DNA of 64,000 nucleotides from Gemmatimonadaceae bacterium (GTDB lineage Bacteria; Latescibacterota; UBA2968; UBA8231): positions 31,564 to 95,563 of the forward strand of contig JAPOZM010000021.1 of NCBI GenBank assembly GCA_026706075.1, in the 5' to 3' direction. The stretch's first letter is position 1; each line of letters starts with the position of its first letter. The notes beneath the pieces were generated by a model. It saw only the letters and a program-made list of their open reading frames with translations. It was not told where the DNA came from and did not search any database. Positions 42,928-51,623 of this stretch are shown here, in pieces. The position numbers were made by a program, and so were the translations under genes.

Positions 42928-44669
42928 CCCGGATCGATCCGATCACGCGGGAGATCGTCAAGAACGCCCTCGCCTCGGCCGCCGACGAGATGGCCGTCGC
43001 CCTCTACCGGACCGCCTACTCCACCGTCGTGCGCGACTGCCTCGACTACTCCACCTCCCTGTGCGACGCCGACGGCGAGATGATCGCCCAGGGGGTGACG
43101 ATCCCCCTGCACCTGGGGGCGGTGCCGTACGCCATGGAAACCCTCTTCGCCCGCTTCGGCGACGACATGGAGCCCGGCGACGTCTTCATCCTCAACGACC
43201 CCTTCGACGGCGGCATGCACATCCCCGACATCTTCGTGGTGCAGCCCGTCTTCCGGGAGGAGGAGCGGGTCGCCTTCGCCGTGAGCACCGCCCACCACCT
43301 GGACCTCGGCGGCCGCCTGCCCGGCAGCTCGGCGTGCGACAACACCGAGATCTTCCAGGACGGCCTGCGCATCCCCTGGCTCAAGCTCTACCGCCGCGGC
43401 GAGCCGGACGAGAGCCTCTTCGCCCTGCTGAGGGCGAACGTGCGGGTGCCGCACATGACGATCGGCGACCTGCGGGCCCAGCTCGCCGCCTGCCACATGG
43501 GCGAGCGCGCCATCCACGAGCTGATCGACCGCTACGGGCGCGAGACCTTCCGGCGCTGCGCCGCCGACCTGATCGACTACACCGAGCGCCTGGTGCGCGC
43601 CGAGATCGCCTCCTGGCCCGACGGCAGCCGCACCTTCGTCGACCACATGGACAACGACGGCGTCGGCGGCGGGCCCGTGCGCCTGCAGGTGACGATCACC
43701 ATCGACGGCGACCGGCTGACGGCCGACTTCACCGGGTCGGCGCCCCAGGTGCGCGGCGCCCTCAACAACACCCTCTCCTTCACCGCCTCGGTGGTCGGCC
43801 TGTGCGTGCGCTCGGTCCTGCGCGGGGAGGTGCCGAACACGTCGGGCATGTTCCGGCCCCTGGAGATCATCGCCCCCGAGGGGACGGTGGTGCACGGCGC
43901 CATGCCGGCGGCCTCGTCCATGCGCGGGGTCACCGGCTTCCGCCTCGTGGACACGGTCCTGGGCGCCCTCTCCGGACTGCTGCCCGACCGGGTCATGGCC
44001 GCCGGCGAGGGCGGCAACTCCCTCGTCGTCTTCGGCGGCGCCCGGGACGACGGCGAGCCGTACGTCTACTACGAGCTGATGTCGGGGACCTGGGGCGGCC
44101 GGCCGGACCGGGACGGCAACGACGGCCTGTGCAACCCCGCCAACGTGGCCAGCAACATCCCGGTGGAGCAGGCCGAGTCGGAGTACCCCATCCGCATCGA
44201 GCGCTACGGGTACGTGCCCGACAGCGGCGGCGCCGGCACCTTCCGCGGCGGCCTGGGCCTGGAGCGGGAGTGGCGGCTGCTGGCGGGCGAGGCCCACCTG
44301 GCGATCCGCTCCGACCGGCGGCGGCACCCGCCGTACGGCCTCTACGGCGGCCGGCCGGGACAGCCCTCCCACACGGTGCTCCACCGCGGGGAGGGCGAGG
44401 AGGTGCTGCCGACGATGATCTCCACGAGGGTCCGCGCCGGCGAGCGGGTCCACCACCGGCAGGCCGGGGGCGGCGGCTGGGGAGACCCCCTGCGCCGGGA
44501 CCCGCGGGCGGTGGCCGATGACGTGCGCAACGGCAAGGTCACCGCCGAGGCGGCGCGGCGCGAGCACGGGGTGGTGCTGGATGGGGAGACCGGCGAGGTC
44601 GAGACGGAGGCCACCGAGGCCCTGCGCCGGCGGATGTCCGGCGAGGTGGAGACCGGCGAGGGGGGATAG
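42924..44669 (+). CDS. hyuB: Hydantoinase/oxoprolinase B subunit
   Basis: 581 residues with the typical B-subunit blocks: DPITREIVKNALASAADEM at the start, LNDPFDGGMHIPDI, VSTAHHLDLGG, DFTGSAPQVRGALNNT, SGTWGGRPDRDGNDG and GAGTFRGGLGLEREW, ending GGGGWGDPLRRDP. It supplies the other half of the ATP-dependent hydantoinase. The start is inside the A-subunit stop (ATGA). The last ~40 residues after WGDPLRR are acidic and variable. Confidence 0.93.
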   Translation: MTRIDPITREIVKNALASAADEMAVALYRTAYSTVVRDCLDYSTSLCDADGEMIAQGVTIPLHLGAVPYAMETLFARFGDDMEPGDVFILNDPFDGGMHIPDIFVVQPVFREEERVAFAVSTAHHLDLGGRLPGSSACDNTEIFQDGLRIPWLKLYRRGEPDESLFALLRANVRVPHMTIGDLRAQLAACHMGERAIHELIDRYGRETFRRCAADLIDYTERLVRAEIASWPDGSRTFVDHMDNDGVGGGPVRLQVTITIDGDRLTADFTGSAPQVRGALNNTLSFTASVVGLCVRSVLRGEVPNTSGMFRPLEIIAPEGTVVHGAMPAASSMRGVTGFRLVDTVLGALSGLLPDRVMAAGEGGNSLVVFGGARDDGEPYVYYELMSGTWGGRPDRDGNDGLCNPANVASNIPVEQAESEYPIRIERYGYVPDSGGAGTFRGGLGLEREWRLLAGEAHLAIRSDRRRHPPYGLYGGRPGQPSHTVLHRGEGEEVLPTMISTRVRAGERVHHRQAGGGGWGDPLRRDPRAVADDVRNGKVTAEAARREHGVVLDGETGEVETEATEALRRRMSGEVETGEGG

Positions 44670-44676
44670 ACCTGCC

Positions 44677-46293
44677 GTGGCAGCTTCACCCGAGTCCGCC
44701 CCGGTCGATTTCCTCCTGAAGGGGGGGACCGTCGTGGACGGCACCGGAGCACCTCCGGTGGCTGCGGACGTGGCGGTGGCGGGCGGACGCATCCTCGAGG
44801 TGGGACCAACCCTCGGCCTGACCGCCGCCGAGACTCTGGACGTCTCCGGCCTCCTCGTGTCGCCCGGGTTCATCGACATCCACAGCCACTCCGACTTCAC
44901 CCTGACCGTCGATCCGCGCGCGGTCAGCTCCATCGCCCAGGGGGTGACCCTGGAGGTGGTGGGCAACTGCGGCCACGGCTGCGCCCCCGTCGTCGACCCG
45001 GAGGCCGTCAAGGGGAACGTCTACGGGTTCTCGGAGGAGCATCCCATCCACTGGGGCACGGTGGCCGAGTACCTCGACGTCCTGGAGGCCGGCGGGCCGG
45101 CGGTCAACGTGCTGACCCTGGTGCCCAACGGCAACCTGCGCCTGGCCGCCGCCGCCGACCTCGACCGATCGAGCACCCCCGCCGAGCTGTCCCGCATGGA
45201 GAGCCTCCTGGAGCAGGGGCTGGAGGAGGGCGCCTTCGGGTTTTCCACCGGCCTGGAGTACGGCCCCGAGCAGGCCTGCTCCGAGGAAGAGGTGACCCGC
45301 CTGTGCCGCGCAACCGCCCGGGCCGGGGGCTTCTACGCCACCCACACCCGCAACCGAGCCGGCCAGGCGCGGGAGACCGTGGCCGAGGCAATCCGCACGG
45401 CCGAGGCCGCCGGCGTGCCGCTGCAGATCTCCCACATCTCGGTGGTGGCGAGGCTCGCCGAGGACGGGGGTCGGGCGGTGGCCGAGGCGGTCGAGCAGGT
45501 CCAGGCGGCGCGGCGCCGGGGGGTGGACGCCGGCTTCGACATGCATACCCGCCTCTTCGGCACCACCAACCTGAGCGCCGTGCTGCCCCCCGAGGCCCTG
45601 GCCGGCTCTCGCGGCGAGATCGCCGCCCGCCTCTCCGGGGCCACCGCCCGCCGAGAGCTGAAGAGCTACCCGAGCATTCTCCACGCCCTGGCCCGGGACG
45701 ACTGGGGCCGCATCCTGCTGACCGGGTGCAGCGACCCGGAGCTGTGCCACCGGAGCGTGGCGGAGGTTGCCGAGGCCCGCGGCCTCGAGCCCCTGGACGC
45801 GGTCTACGACCTGCTGCTGGAGGAGATCGACGACCTCCACCGGCCGATGATCCTCGCCTTCTGCTACCGCGAGGAGGAGATCCGCCCCGCCTTCGAGCAC
45901 CCCGACTGCATGGTCGGCTCCGACGCCACCGCCCTGGCCCCGGACGGACCGCTGGCGAGGTCCGTCTTCCACGGCGCCTACACCTGGGCGGCCTGGTTCT
46001 ACCGCCACTTCGTCACCGACCTCGGCCTGCTGCGGCCCGAGGAGGCGGTCCGGCGCCTCACCTCGCTGCCGGCGGAGCGCCTGGGACTGGCCGACCGGGG
46101 ACGGGTCCGCCCCGGGGCCTGGGCCGACCTGGCTGTGCTGGAGCCGGAGGGGTTCGCGGAACGGGGCACCACCCGCGACCCGAACCGCACCGCCGCCGGG
46201 GTGCGCCACGTTCTGGTCAACGGCCGGATGGCCCTGCGCGACGGCGCCCTCACCGCCGAGCGGGCGGGGCGGGTCCTGCGCCGGGCGGGCTGA
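44677..46293 (+). CDS. N-acyl-D-amino-acid deacylase (D-aminoacylase)
   Basis: 538 residues from GTG 44677. Zinc-site residues of D-aminoacylase are visible: His69 and His71 in DIHSHSD, the bridging Cys98 in VVGNCGHG, the following THTRNR and QISHIS His residues, and the catalytic Asp in MVGSDAT. It releases D-amino acids from N-acyl derivatives, which fits the hydantoinase genes directly upstream (7-base gap). The 3' end faces the metalloprotease gene at 18 bases. A copy of the last ~40 codons is found again at 54038-54159. Confidence 0.92.
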   Translation: MAASPESAPVDFLLKGGTVVDGTGAPPVAADVAVAGGRILEVGPTLGLTAAETLDVSGLLVSPGFIDIHSHSDFTLTVDPRAVSSIAQGVTLEVVGNCGHGCAPVVDPEAVKGNVYGFSEEHPIHWGTVAEYLDVLEAGGPAVNVLTLVPNGNLRLAAAADLDRSSTPAELSRMESLLEQGLEEGAFGFSTGLEYGPEQACSEEEVTRLCRATARAGGFYATHTRNRAGQARETVAEAIRTAEAAGVPLQISHISVVARLAEDGGRAVAEAVEQVQAARRRGVDAGFDMHTRLFGTTNLSAVLPPEALAGSRGEIAARLSGATARRELKSYPSILHALARDDWGRILLTGCSDPELCHRSVAEVAEARGLEPLDAVYDLLLEEIDDLHRPMILAFCYREEEIRPAFEHPDCMVGSDATALAPDGPLARSVFHGAYTWAAWFYRHFVTDLGLLRPEEAVRRLTSLPAERLGLADRGRVRPGAWADLAVLEPEGFAERGTTRDPNRTAAGVRHVLVNGRMALRDGALTAERAGRVLRRAG

Positions 46294-46310
46294 CTCTTCG
46301 TGGGGACTAT

Positions 46311-49300
46311 CTACCGCAGCAGGGTGAGCTTGCGCGTCTGCGCACCCTCGGCCGTCACCAGCCGGTACACGTAGACCCCGCTGGCCAGCGGCCGCCCCTG
46401 CTCGTCCCGACCATCCCAGCGCAAGCGGTGGAGGCCGGCCTTCTTCGGCCCCTCGTGAAGCGCCGCCACCCGCTGGCCGGTCAGCGCGTACACCTCCAGG
46501 CGCGCCGGCCCCGCCTGCAGCTGGAACCAGGAGATGACGGTCCCGCTGTTGAAGGGATTGGGCGCGTTCTGCTGCAACTGCCGTCCGTCGGGCAGACCGA
46601 GCCGCCCGCGGGCCAGGGCCACCAGCTTGGCCCGCGCCGGCTGCCCGAAGCTCTCGGCGAAGAGGAAGAAGTCGACGAAGTCCACCGAGCCGCTGCCGTC
46701 CAGGTCGAAGCGGGGATCGCTGCCGCCGAAGGCCTCGGCGAAGAGGAAGAAGTCCGAGAAGTCCGTCACCCCGTCGCCGTTGAAGTCGGGGGTGGCTTCG
46801 GCCGTGGCGGTGAAGATCACTGACTCGAGACCGGCCACGGATGCTTCCACCGTGTTGGCCCCCGGCTGACTCCCAAGAGTCAGGGTGGTGGAGGCTCGGC
46901 CGTTGGCATCGGTGGTAGCGGACTCCACCGACAACGTTCCGCCGCCCTCGGTGACCGAAAATGTGACCTTCGCCCCGGCCAGGGGGAAGCCGTTCTGATC
47001 CAGTACCCGGACTACGAAAGGCTCGGCCAAGACGGCGCCGGCCGGTCCCTGCTGCCGGCGCCCAGGAACTCTGGTCAGCGTCCGCGGAAAGGGGCCCAAG
47101 TCCCACAGCAGCATCGTGCCGTCATATGCGCCGGAGACGAGTGTGCCGTCAGGCGCGAACGCCACCGAGTGAATCCAACCCGTGTGCCCTTCCAGCGAGG
47201 CCACCTCCCTCTGTGTCGCCATCTCCCACAGCCGGACCGTGCCGTCCAGGAACCCCGAGGCCAACCTCGACCCGTCCGGCGAGAAGGCCACCGGACCATC
47301 ACCTCCCAGAGTAGAGATAGGGATCCGCGTCGCCACCTCCCACACCTGCGTCCCCGTTTCCTGCGTCCCCGATGCGAGAATGCTCCCATCGGGTGAGAAG
47401 GCCACTGACCTGAAACCCTGAGGCTCTCCAAGGGTACCGATCAGCTCTCGAGTCGTGACGTCCCACAGCTTCACCCTCCACCCGGCCGAGGCCAGGAGGC
47501 CGCCGTCGGTCGAAGAGAACGCCACCGACCGGACTCCCCCGTGATCGTCTTCGAGGATGCCGATCTGCTGCCGTGTCCCCACGTCCCATAGCCGAACCGT
47601 GGCATCCCCCCACGCGGCCGAGGCGAGGGTTGTTCCGTCGGGGGAGAACGACACCGAAGTGACGCGAAACGTGTGCCCTTGCAGGGTCCCGATCTCTTCC
47701 CGGGTCTCCACCTTCCACAGCTTGACCGTGCGATCCGACCCGGAGGCCAGGGTTCGGCCATCGGGGGAGAAGGACAGGGAAGTGATCTCGGACTGCCCCT
47801 CGAGGCTGGCGGTCCGTGTCCGTGTCGCCGCGTCCCACAGCCATACCGTGCCGTCCGGATGCCCTGAAGCCAGAAGGGCGCCGTCGGGCGAGAGCGTCAT
47901 CGAGGACAAGTACGCATGACCGGAAAGACCGGCGGCATTACCCGTCTCCACGTCCCGCAGCCACACCGCGCCGTCCGCGCCGCCGGAGACGAGGGTGACT
48001 CCGTCGGGGGAAAACGTCACCGAATGGGCCGGACCCGTCTGCTCCCGCAGGGGGATGAGCTCTCTGGTCGCCACCTTCCACAGCCAGACCGTGTGCCCCC
48101 ACCGCCCCCCCGCCCAAGCAAGCAGGGCGCCGTCCGGGGAAGAAAACGACATCGAGCGCACGTCACTGGAATGCCCTCTCAGCGTGGTGACCCTTGTGTG
48201 GGCGGACACGTCCCACAGCCGCACCGTGCGATCAGGCGGCCCACCGGCCGAAGCCAGGAACGCGCCATCGGGAGAGAACGACACCGCCGTGACCTGGCCC
48301 GTGTGCCCTTCCAGCGAGGCCACCTCCATCTGTGTCGCCATCTCCCACAGCCGGACCGTGCCGTCCAGGAACCCCGAGGCCAACCTCGACCCGTCCGGTG
48401 AGAAGGCCACCGGGATGCCCCAAAAGGGGGCCTCCCCCACCTCCCAGGAGCCGATCTGACGCCTCGCCTCTACATCCCACAGCTTGATGTACTTCGAGAA
48501 TCCCGAAGCCAGGGCCGTCCCATCCGGCGAGAAGACCACCGTATTGAGGCTCCTGGGACCCGCTTCCCTTTGCCCAAGCGTGCCGATCCGTTCTCCGGTC
48601 TCCACCGCCCACAGCTCGATCCCGCCGTTGTCCAGTCCCGCCGCCAGGGCGCCGTCGAGGGAGAACGCCACCGAATTTACCGGGCTCTTACTCGGCAATA
48701 ACGCCTGAGCGCGAGATGTGGCCACCTCGTACAGCCACACCCCGATGTCGGTGGCCACGGCCAGACAGCGGCCGTCGAAGGAAAGGGCCACGGCCCGATG
48801 GCTCTCCCCGATGGTTCCCTTTCCCAGGCGCGCCGTCGCCCCGCCGGGAAGATGCCAAGTCCGGTAGTCCCCCTCCAGCTCCGCCACGGCGGTGCCCACG
48901 CCCTCGGCATGAAATGTCGCCACGTCGCGCCCGGCGATGGAGACCCCCACGGTGTTCGGGCCCGGGTGAAGGCCCAGGGTAAGGGGCAACTCCGCCCGGC
49001 CGGTGGCATCCGTAGTCGTGTGCTCCACCGAGAAGCGGCCGCTGAGCTTCCCGACGCCGGCGGTGACCGTGAAGGTGACGACCGCATCGGGCATGAGGTC
49101 CCCGTGCTGATCTCGCACTTCGACCACCAGGGGTTGGCCCAGGGCCGCGCCGGGCGTGCCTCGCTGGCGATCGCCCGAGACGATCTCCAGGGTGAAGGGA
49201 CGGAGTCCCGCCCACTCTGAGACATCCCACAGGGTGATCGTGCCGTAAGCCCACGACCCGGCGGCAAGTATGGTGCCGTCTGGCGAAAAGGAGAGCTCTC

Positions 49301-51155
49301 TGCTGTGAAATGCATCTGGTAGGGTGATGATCTCCTGGCTTGGGTTCGCTGTCTCCCACAGTGTGATCGCGCCTATCGCGCCTGCAACAGATGCCAGGAT
49401 GGCGCTGTCGCGTGAAATGGCAAAGGTTGCCCCCTCAAGGTCAAACCTTGTTTCCCGGCTCTCCACGTCCCACGCCGTGACCCTGTCTGGCTGCCAGGAA
49501 CTCCAGATCAGCCACTTCCCATCGGGGGAAAACGCCACCTCTTCTACCGTCGTCCCCCGCCTATCTTCAGGAATGGCGATTTCCGCCAGGGTCTCCGCAT
49601 TCCACAGCCTGACACTGGCTCTATTCGTGAAACTACCAACCCCTGACCCGGAGGCGAGCAGAGTACCATCGGGGGAAAAGGCCACCGAATGGATCTGGCC
49701 CTCATGTCCCTTCAGACTCGCGATCTCCTTACCGCTCGCTACGTCCCACAACTGGACCGTACCGTCCCACGACCCGGAAGCGAGTGTACCGGCGGATGAA
49801 AACGCCAGTGCCTGTATCCCATCCGGACGTCCCTCCAGAGTGGCGATCTGTTTTCGGCGCGCTACGTCCCACAACTGATATCCCGTGGCGAGCAAGGCAC
49901 CGTCGGGCGAAAACGCCGCCGCCATGCCTTTCGCGCCATCCAGAATACCAACCCGCTCTCGGGTGCTCGCGTCCCACAGTATGAAGGAACCAGAGCCCCA
50001 AGGCACTGCGGCCAGGATGGTCCCGACAGGGGAAAAGATCACCGATGCGAGGTGTTCCGCATCGCCCCTCAGAATGCCGATCTCGTAGGGCGAAGTTCTC
50101 GTAAGGGACGAGTTCGTCTTGTTCACATTCCCGTTCGTATCCACGGCGACGATGACGAGGGGATGCATGGGACTGTCGACAAGTGCGGAAAAACGGCCTG
50201 ACAAGAACTGGCCGTCGAAGTCAAATTCAACATCTGCTTCCTTCTGCCCCGCCAATCCACGGCACCACTGTTCATTGCCGATCAGACCAACTTGGTGAAG
50301 CCCCTCTGGATCGCTGAGCCGGAGTCGAACCGGGATGCTTGTTGAACGAGGCGGATATCGACTGGGTGAGATCAGTTCGACGGTCGGCGGCGGCCCTTCT
50401 GCAATCGAGACAGCGGGATTGAAGAAGGCATTCACAGACAGGAATTCGGCGGCGCACTCTGATAGAGAGCTACGCTGCAGTCCTCCGTCCGACATGATGT
50501 ACCGATTGTCCCTGTAATCGTGGTACAGGCCGAAGGCATGTCCCAATTCATGAGCCACTGTGAGGAAGCTGAACCAGTTCGGCACCACCAGGGCGCCCCC
50601 GTTCTTTGTCCGCCGCCGGCCGACCCCTCCAGCAAGCTGACCATTGCCTTGACGCAGGGCGTCCGCCCCAAGGATGATGACGTAGATGTTCGCATCGAGG
50701 TCGAACGTCTGTTCAAGCTCGGCGACCACTGCGTTACCGAGCGTGTTGTCATAGTGGCTGAAGGGATGCTGTCCGTCGACGCGATGCACCAGCGGCTCGC
50801 CCTGCGCATCGGTCTCAATGCGGAAAGTCCAGTCGCCGTAGCCATGCGCCTGCATCTGTTCGCCATAGAAGGCTTGCGCCTGCCGGATCACCGTCTTCAT
50901 CGAATCGACCACGTCGGCGCGATAGGACCAGTCCGTGGGAAGAAAGTAGACTATCCGCACGGTGCGGGGTTGGCCGACGTTCAGGTCCGCCAGCCGCTTG
51001 GCCGGGGGCCTTGGGTGCCGCCAGTGCTCGTAGTTGTCGAATGCGCAGAAACGCACGCTGTCGGCCGGCGTGGACGATGCGTGGACGGCCGACGAAGGGG
51101 CGAGTCCCAGGCCCGGCAGCCCCAATACGGCAGTAAGGAGATAGGCTCTCACCAC
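46311..51155 (-). CDS. Secreted metzincin-like protease fused to three WD40 propellers, with dockerin and FlgD tail
   Basis: 1614 residues. A signal peptide (1-26) is followed by a metalloprotease domain with the extended zinc site HELGHAFGLYHD (202-213) and Met-turn YIMSDG. Then come seven WD40 blades (about 362-647), a Big_1 Ig domain (651-755), fourteen more blades (778-1355), a second Big_1 (1362-1451), two dockerin-like EF repeats (DFNGDGVTDFSDFFLF; DLDGSGSVDFVDFFLF) and a FlgD/T9SS-like tail (NAPNPFNSGTVI). Start GTG 51155 has AAGGAG five bases upstream; GTG 51152 is also possible, and the frame is open to ATG 51308 with an alternative signal-like N-terminus. It is a close paralogue of the gene at 54794-57865. 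Expected to be surface-bound. Confidence 0.88.
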   Translation of the reverse strand: MVRAYLLTAVLGLPGLGLAPSSAVHASSTPADSVRFCAFDNYEHWRHPRPPAKRLADLNVGQPRTVRIVYFLPTDWSYRADVVDSMKTVIRQAQAFYGEQMQAHGYGDWTFRIETDAQGEPLVHRVDGQHPFSHYDNTLGNAVVAELEQTFDLDANIYVIILGADALRQGNGQLAGGVGRRRTKNGGALVVPNWFSFLTVAHELGHAFGLYHDYRDNRYIMSDGGLQRSSLSECAAEFLSVNAFFNPAVSIAEGPPPTVELISPSRYPPRSTSIPVRLRLSDPEGLHQVGLIGNEQWCRGLAGQKEADVEFDFDGQFLSGRFSALVDSPMHPLVIVAVDTNGNVNKTNSSLTRTSPYEIGILRGDAEHLASVIFSPVGTILAAVPWGSGSFILWDASTRERVGILDGAKGMAAAFSPDGALLATGYQLWDVARRKQIATLEGRPDGIQALAFSSAGTLASGSWDGTVQLWDVASGKEIASLKGHEGQIHSVAFSPDGTLLASGSGVGSFTNRASVRLWNAETLAEIAIPEDRRGTTVEEVAFSPDGKWLIWSSWQPDRVTAWDVESRETRFDLEGATFAISRDSAILASVAGAIGAITLWETANPSQEIITLPDAFHSRELSFSPDGTILAAGSWAYGTITLWDVSEWAGLRPFTLEIVSGDRQRGTPGAALGQPLVVEVRDQHGDLMPDAVVTFTVTAGVGKLSGRFSVEHTTTDATGRAELPLTLGLHPGPNTVGVSIAGRDVATFHAEGVGTAVAELEGDYRTWHLPGGATARLGKGTIGESHRAVALSFDGRCLAVATDIGVWLYEVATSRAQALLPSKSPVNSVAFSLDGALAAGLDNGGIELWAVETGERIGTLGQREAGPRSLNTVVFSPDGTALASGFSKYIKLWDVEARRQIGSWEVGEAPFWGIPVAFSPDGSRLASGFLDGTVRLWEMATQMEVASLEGHTGQVTAVSFSPDGAFLASAGGPPDRTVRLWDVSAHTRVTTLRGHSSDVRSMSFSSPDGALLAWAGGRWGHTVWLWKVATRELIPLREQTGPAHSVTFSPDGVTLVSGGADGAVWLRDVETGNAAGLSGHAYLSSMTLSPDGALLASGHPDGTVWLWDAATRTRTASLEGQSEITSLSFSPDGRTLASGSDRTVKLWKVETREEIGTLQGHTFRVTSVSFSPDGTTLASAAWGDATVRLWDVGTRQQIGILEDDHGGVRSVAFSSTDGGLLASAGWRVKLWDVTTRELIGTLGEPQGFRSVAFSPDGSILASGTQETGTQVWEVATRIPISTLGGDGPVAFSPDGSRLASGFLDGTVRLWEMATQREVASLEGHTGWIHSVAFAPDGTLVSGAYDGTMLLWDLGPFPRTLTRVPGRRQQGPAGAVLAEPFVVRVLDQNGFPLAGAKVTFSVTEGGGTLSVESATTDANGRASTTLTLGSQPGANTVEASVAGLESVIFTATAEATPDFNGDGVTDFSDFFLFAEAFGGSDPRFDLDGSGSVDFVDFFLFAESFGQPARAKLVALARGRLGLPDGRQLQQNAPNPFNSGTVISWFQLQAGPARLEVYALTGQRVAALHEGPKKAGLHRLRWDGRDEQGRPLASGVYVYRLVTAEGAQTRKLTLLR
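47179..47294. repeat. 116-base near-identical WD40-blade repeat, copy 1
   Basis: This stretch is repeated at 48298-48413, 1119 bases away, with only a few mismatches. Both encode the blade reading DGSRLASGFLDGTVRLWEMA. Other blades of the same gene are far more diverged, so this pair reflects recent duplication or gene conversion. Confidence 0.85.
48298..48413. repeat. 116-base near-identical WD40-blade repeat, copy 2
   Basis: Partner of the copy at 47179-47294. One coding difference is visible (ATQM instead of ATQR). Nine blades separate the copies, so seven-blade units may have been exchanged or added by recombination between such repeats. Confidence 0.85.
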
Positions 51156-51506
51156 GTGGACTCCTTCAGGTCCATGGTTCCCTTTCACGGCCTCGGACCC
51201 GGTTGCCGACCTGGAGGGCAGGAAGTCGGAGGTCTGGTACGTGGTCTTCTGGGCGAAGGCCGAAACTGCGGGCGCAAGAGTGGCGAGCTCTGCGATGCGG
51301 GCCAGCATGACGGATCTCCCATTTGGAGGATGTATCCGAGCATGAATTCGTGGGGTACTACGCCTCCCATGTCGGAGCAGTCTTCTGCGCCGGGACAGGC
51401 AGGGGGCGCCGGGGGGGAAGGTCAGACGAACGGGAGGTGGGGGCAGACCGGGCGTGGCAGGATTCCGAGGTAGGGGGAAGGTAGAAGCGAGGACCGCCCC
51501 AAGCTT

Positions 51507-51535
51507 TTGCTGCCTTTCCCAAGAAAGCGTATAGC
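51507..51535 (+). promoter_or_regulatory. Candidate promoter of the sensor-regulator gene
   Basis: TTGCTG at 51507-51512 and TATAGC at 51530-51535 are separated by 17 bases, a reasonable sigma-70-type promoter. It lies in an unusually AT-rich stretch (51500-51600) of the 468-base divergent region 51156-51623, giving a leader of ~80 bases to ATG 51624. The rest of the region holds the start region of the metalloprotease gene, and no other gene was seen. Confidence 0.45.
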
Positions 51536-51623
51536 TAGGCGTTAATTGCAAGCGCATAGCGGTTATTTTTTGATTAAGAGTGCCAGTAAGAAGCCGATTT
51601 CTGGCAGGACCAGGGGAGAGGTG

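Noticed and set aside
41949..45011. 1020-codon minus-strand open frame across the hydantoinase genes
   Set aside because: It is antisense to clear HyuA, HyuB and deacylase sequences and has no recognisable domain.
50318..50334. tRNA T-arm-like string GGTTCGACTCC on the minus strand
   Set aside because: It lies inside the metalloprotease gene, the stem is imperfect and no acceptor or anticodon arm accompanies it.
51156..51308. N-terminal extension of the metalloprotease from ATG 51308
   Set aside because: The extension resembles a second signal peptide, but GTG 51155 has a strong AAGGAG and gives the signal peptide matching the paralogue.
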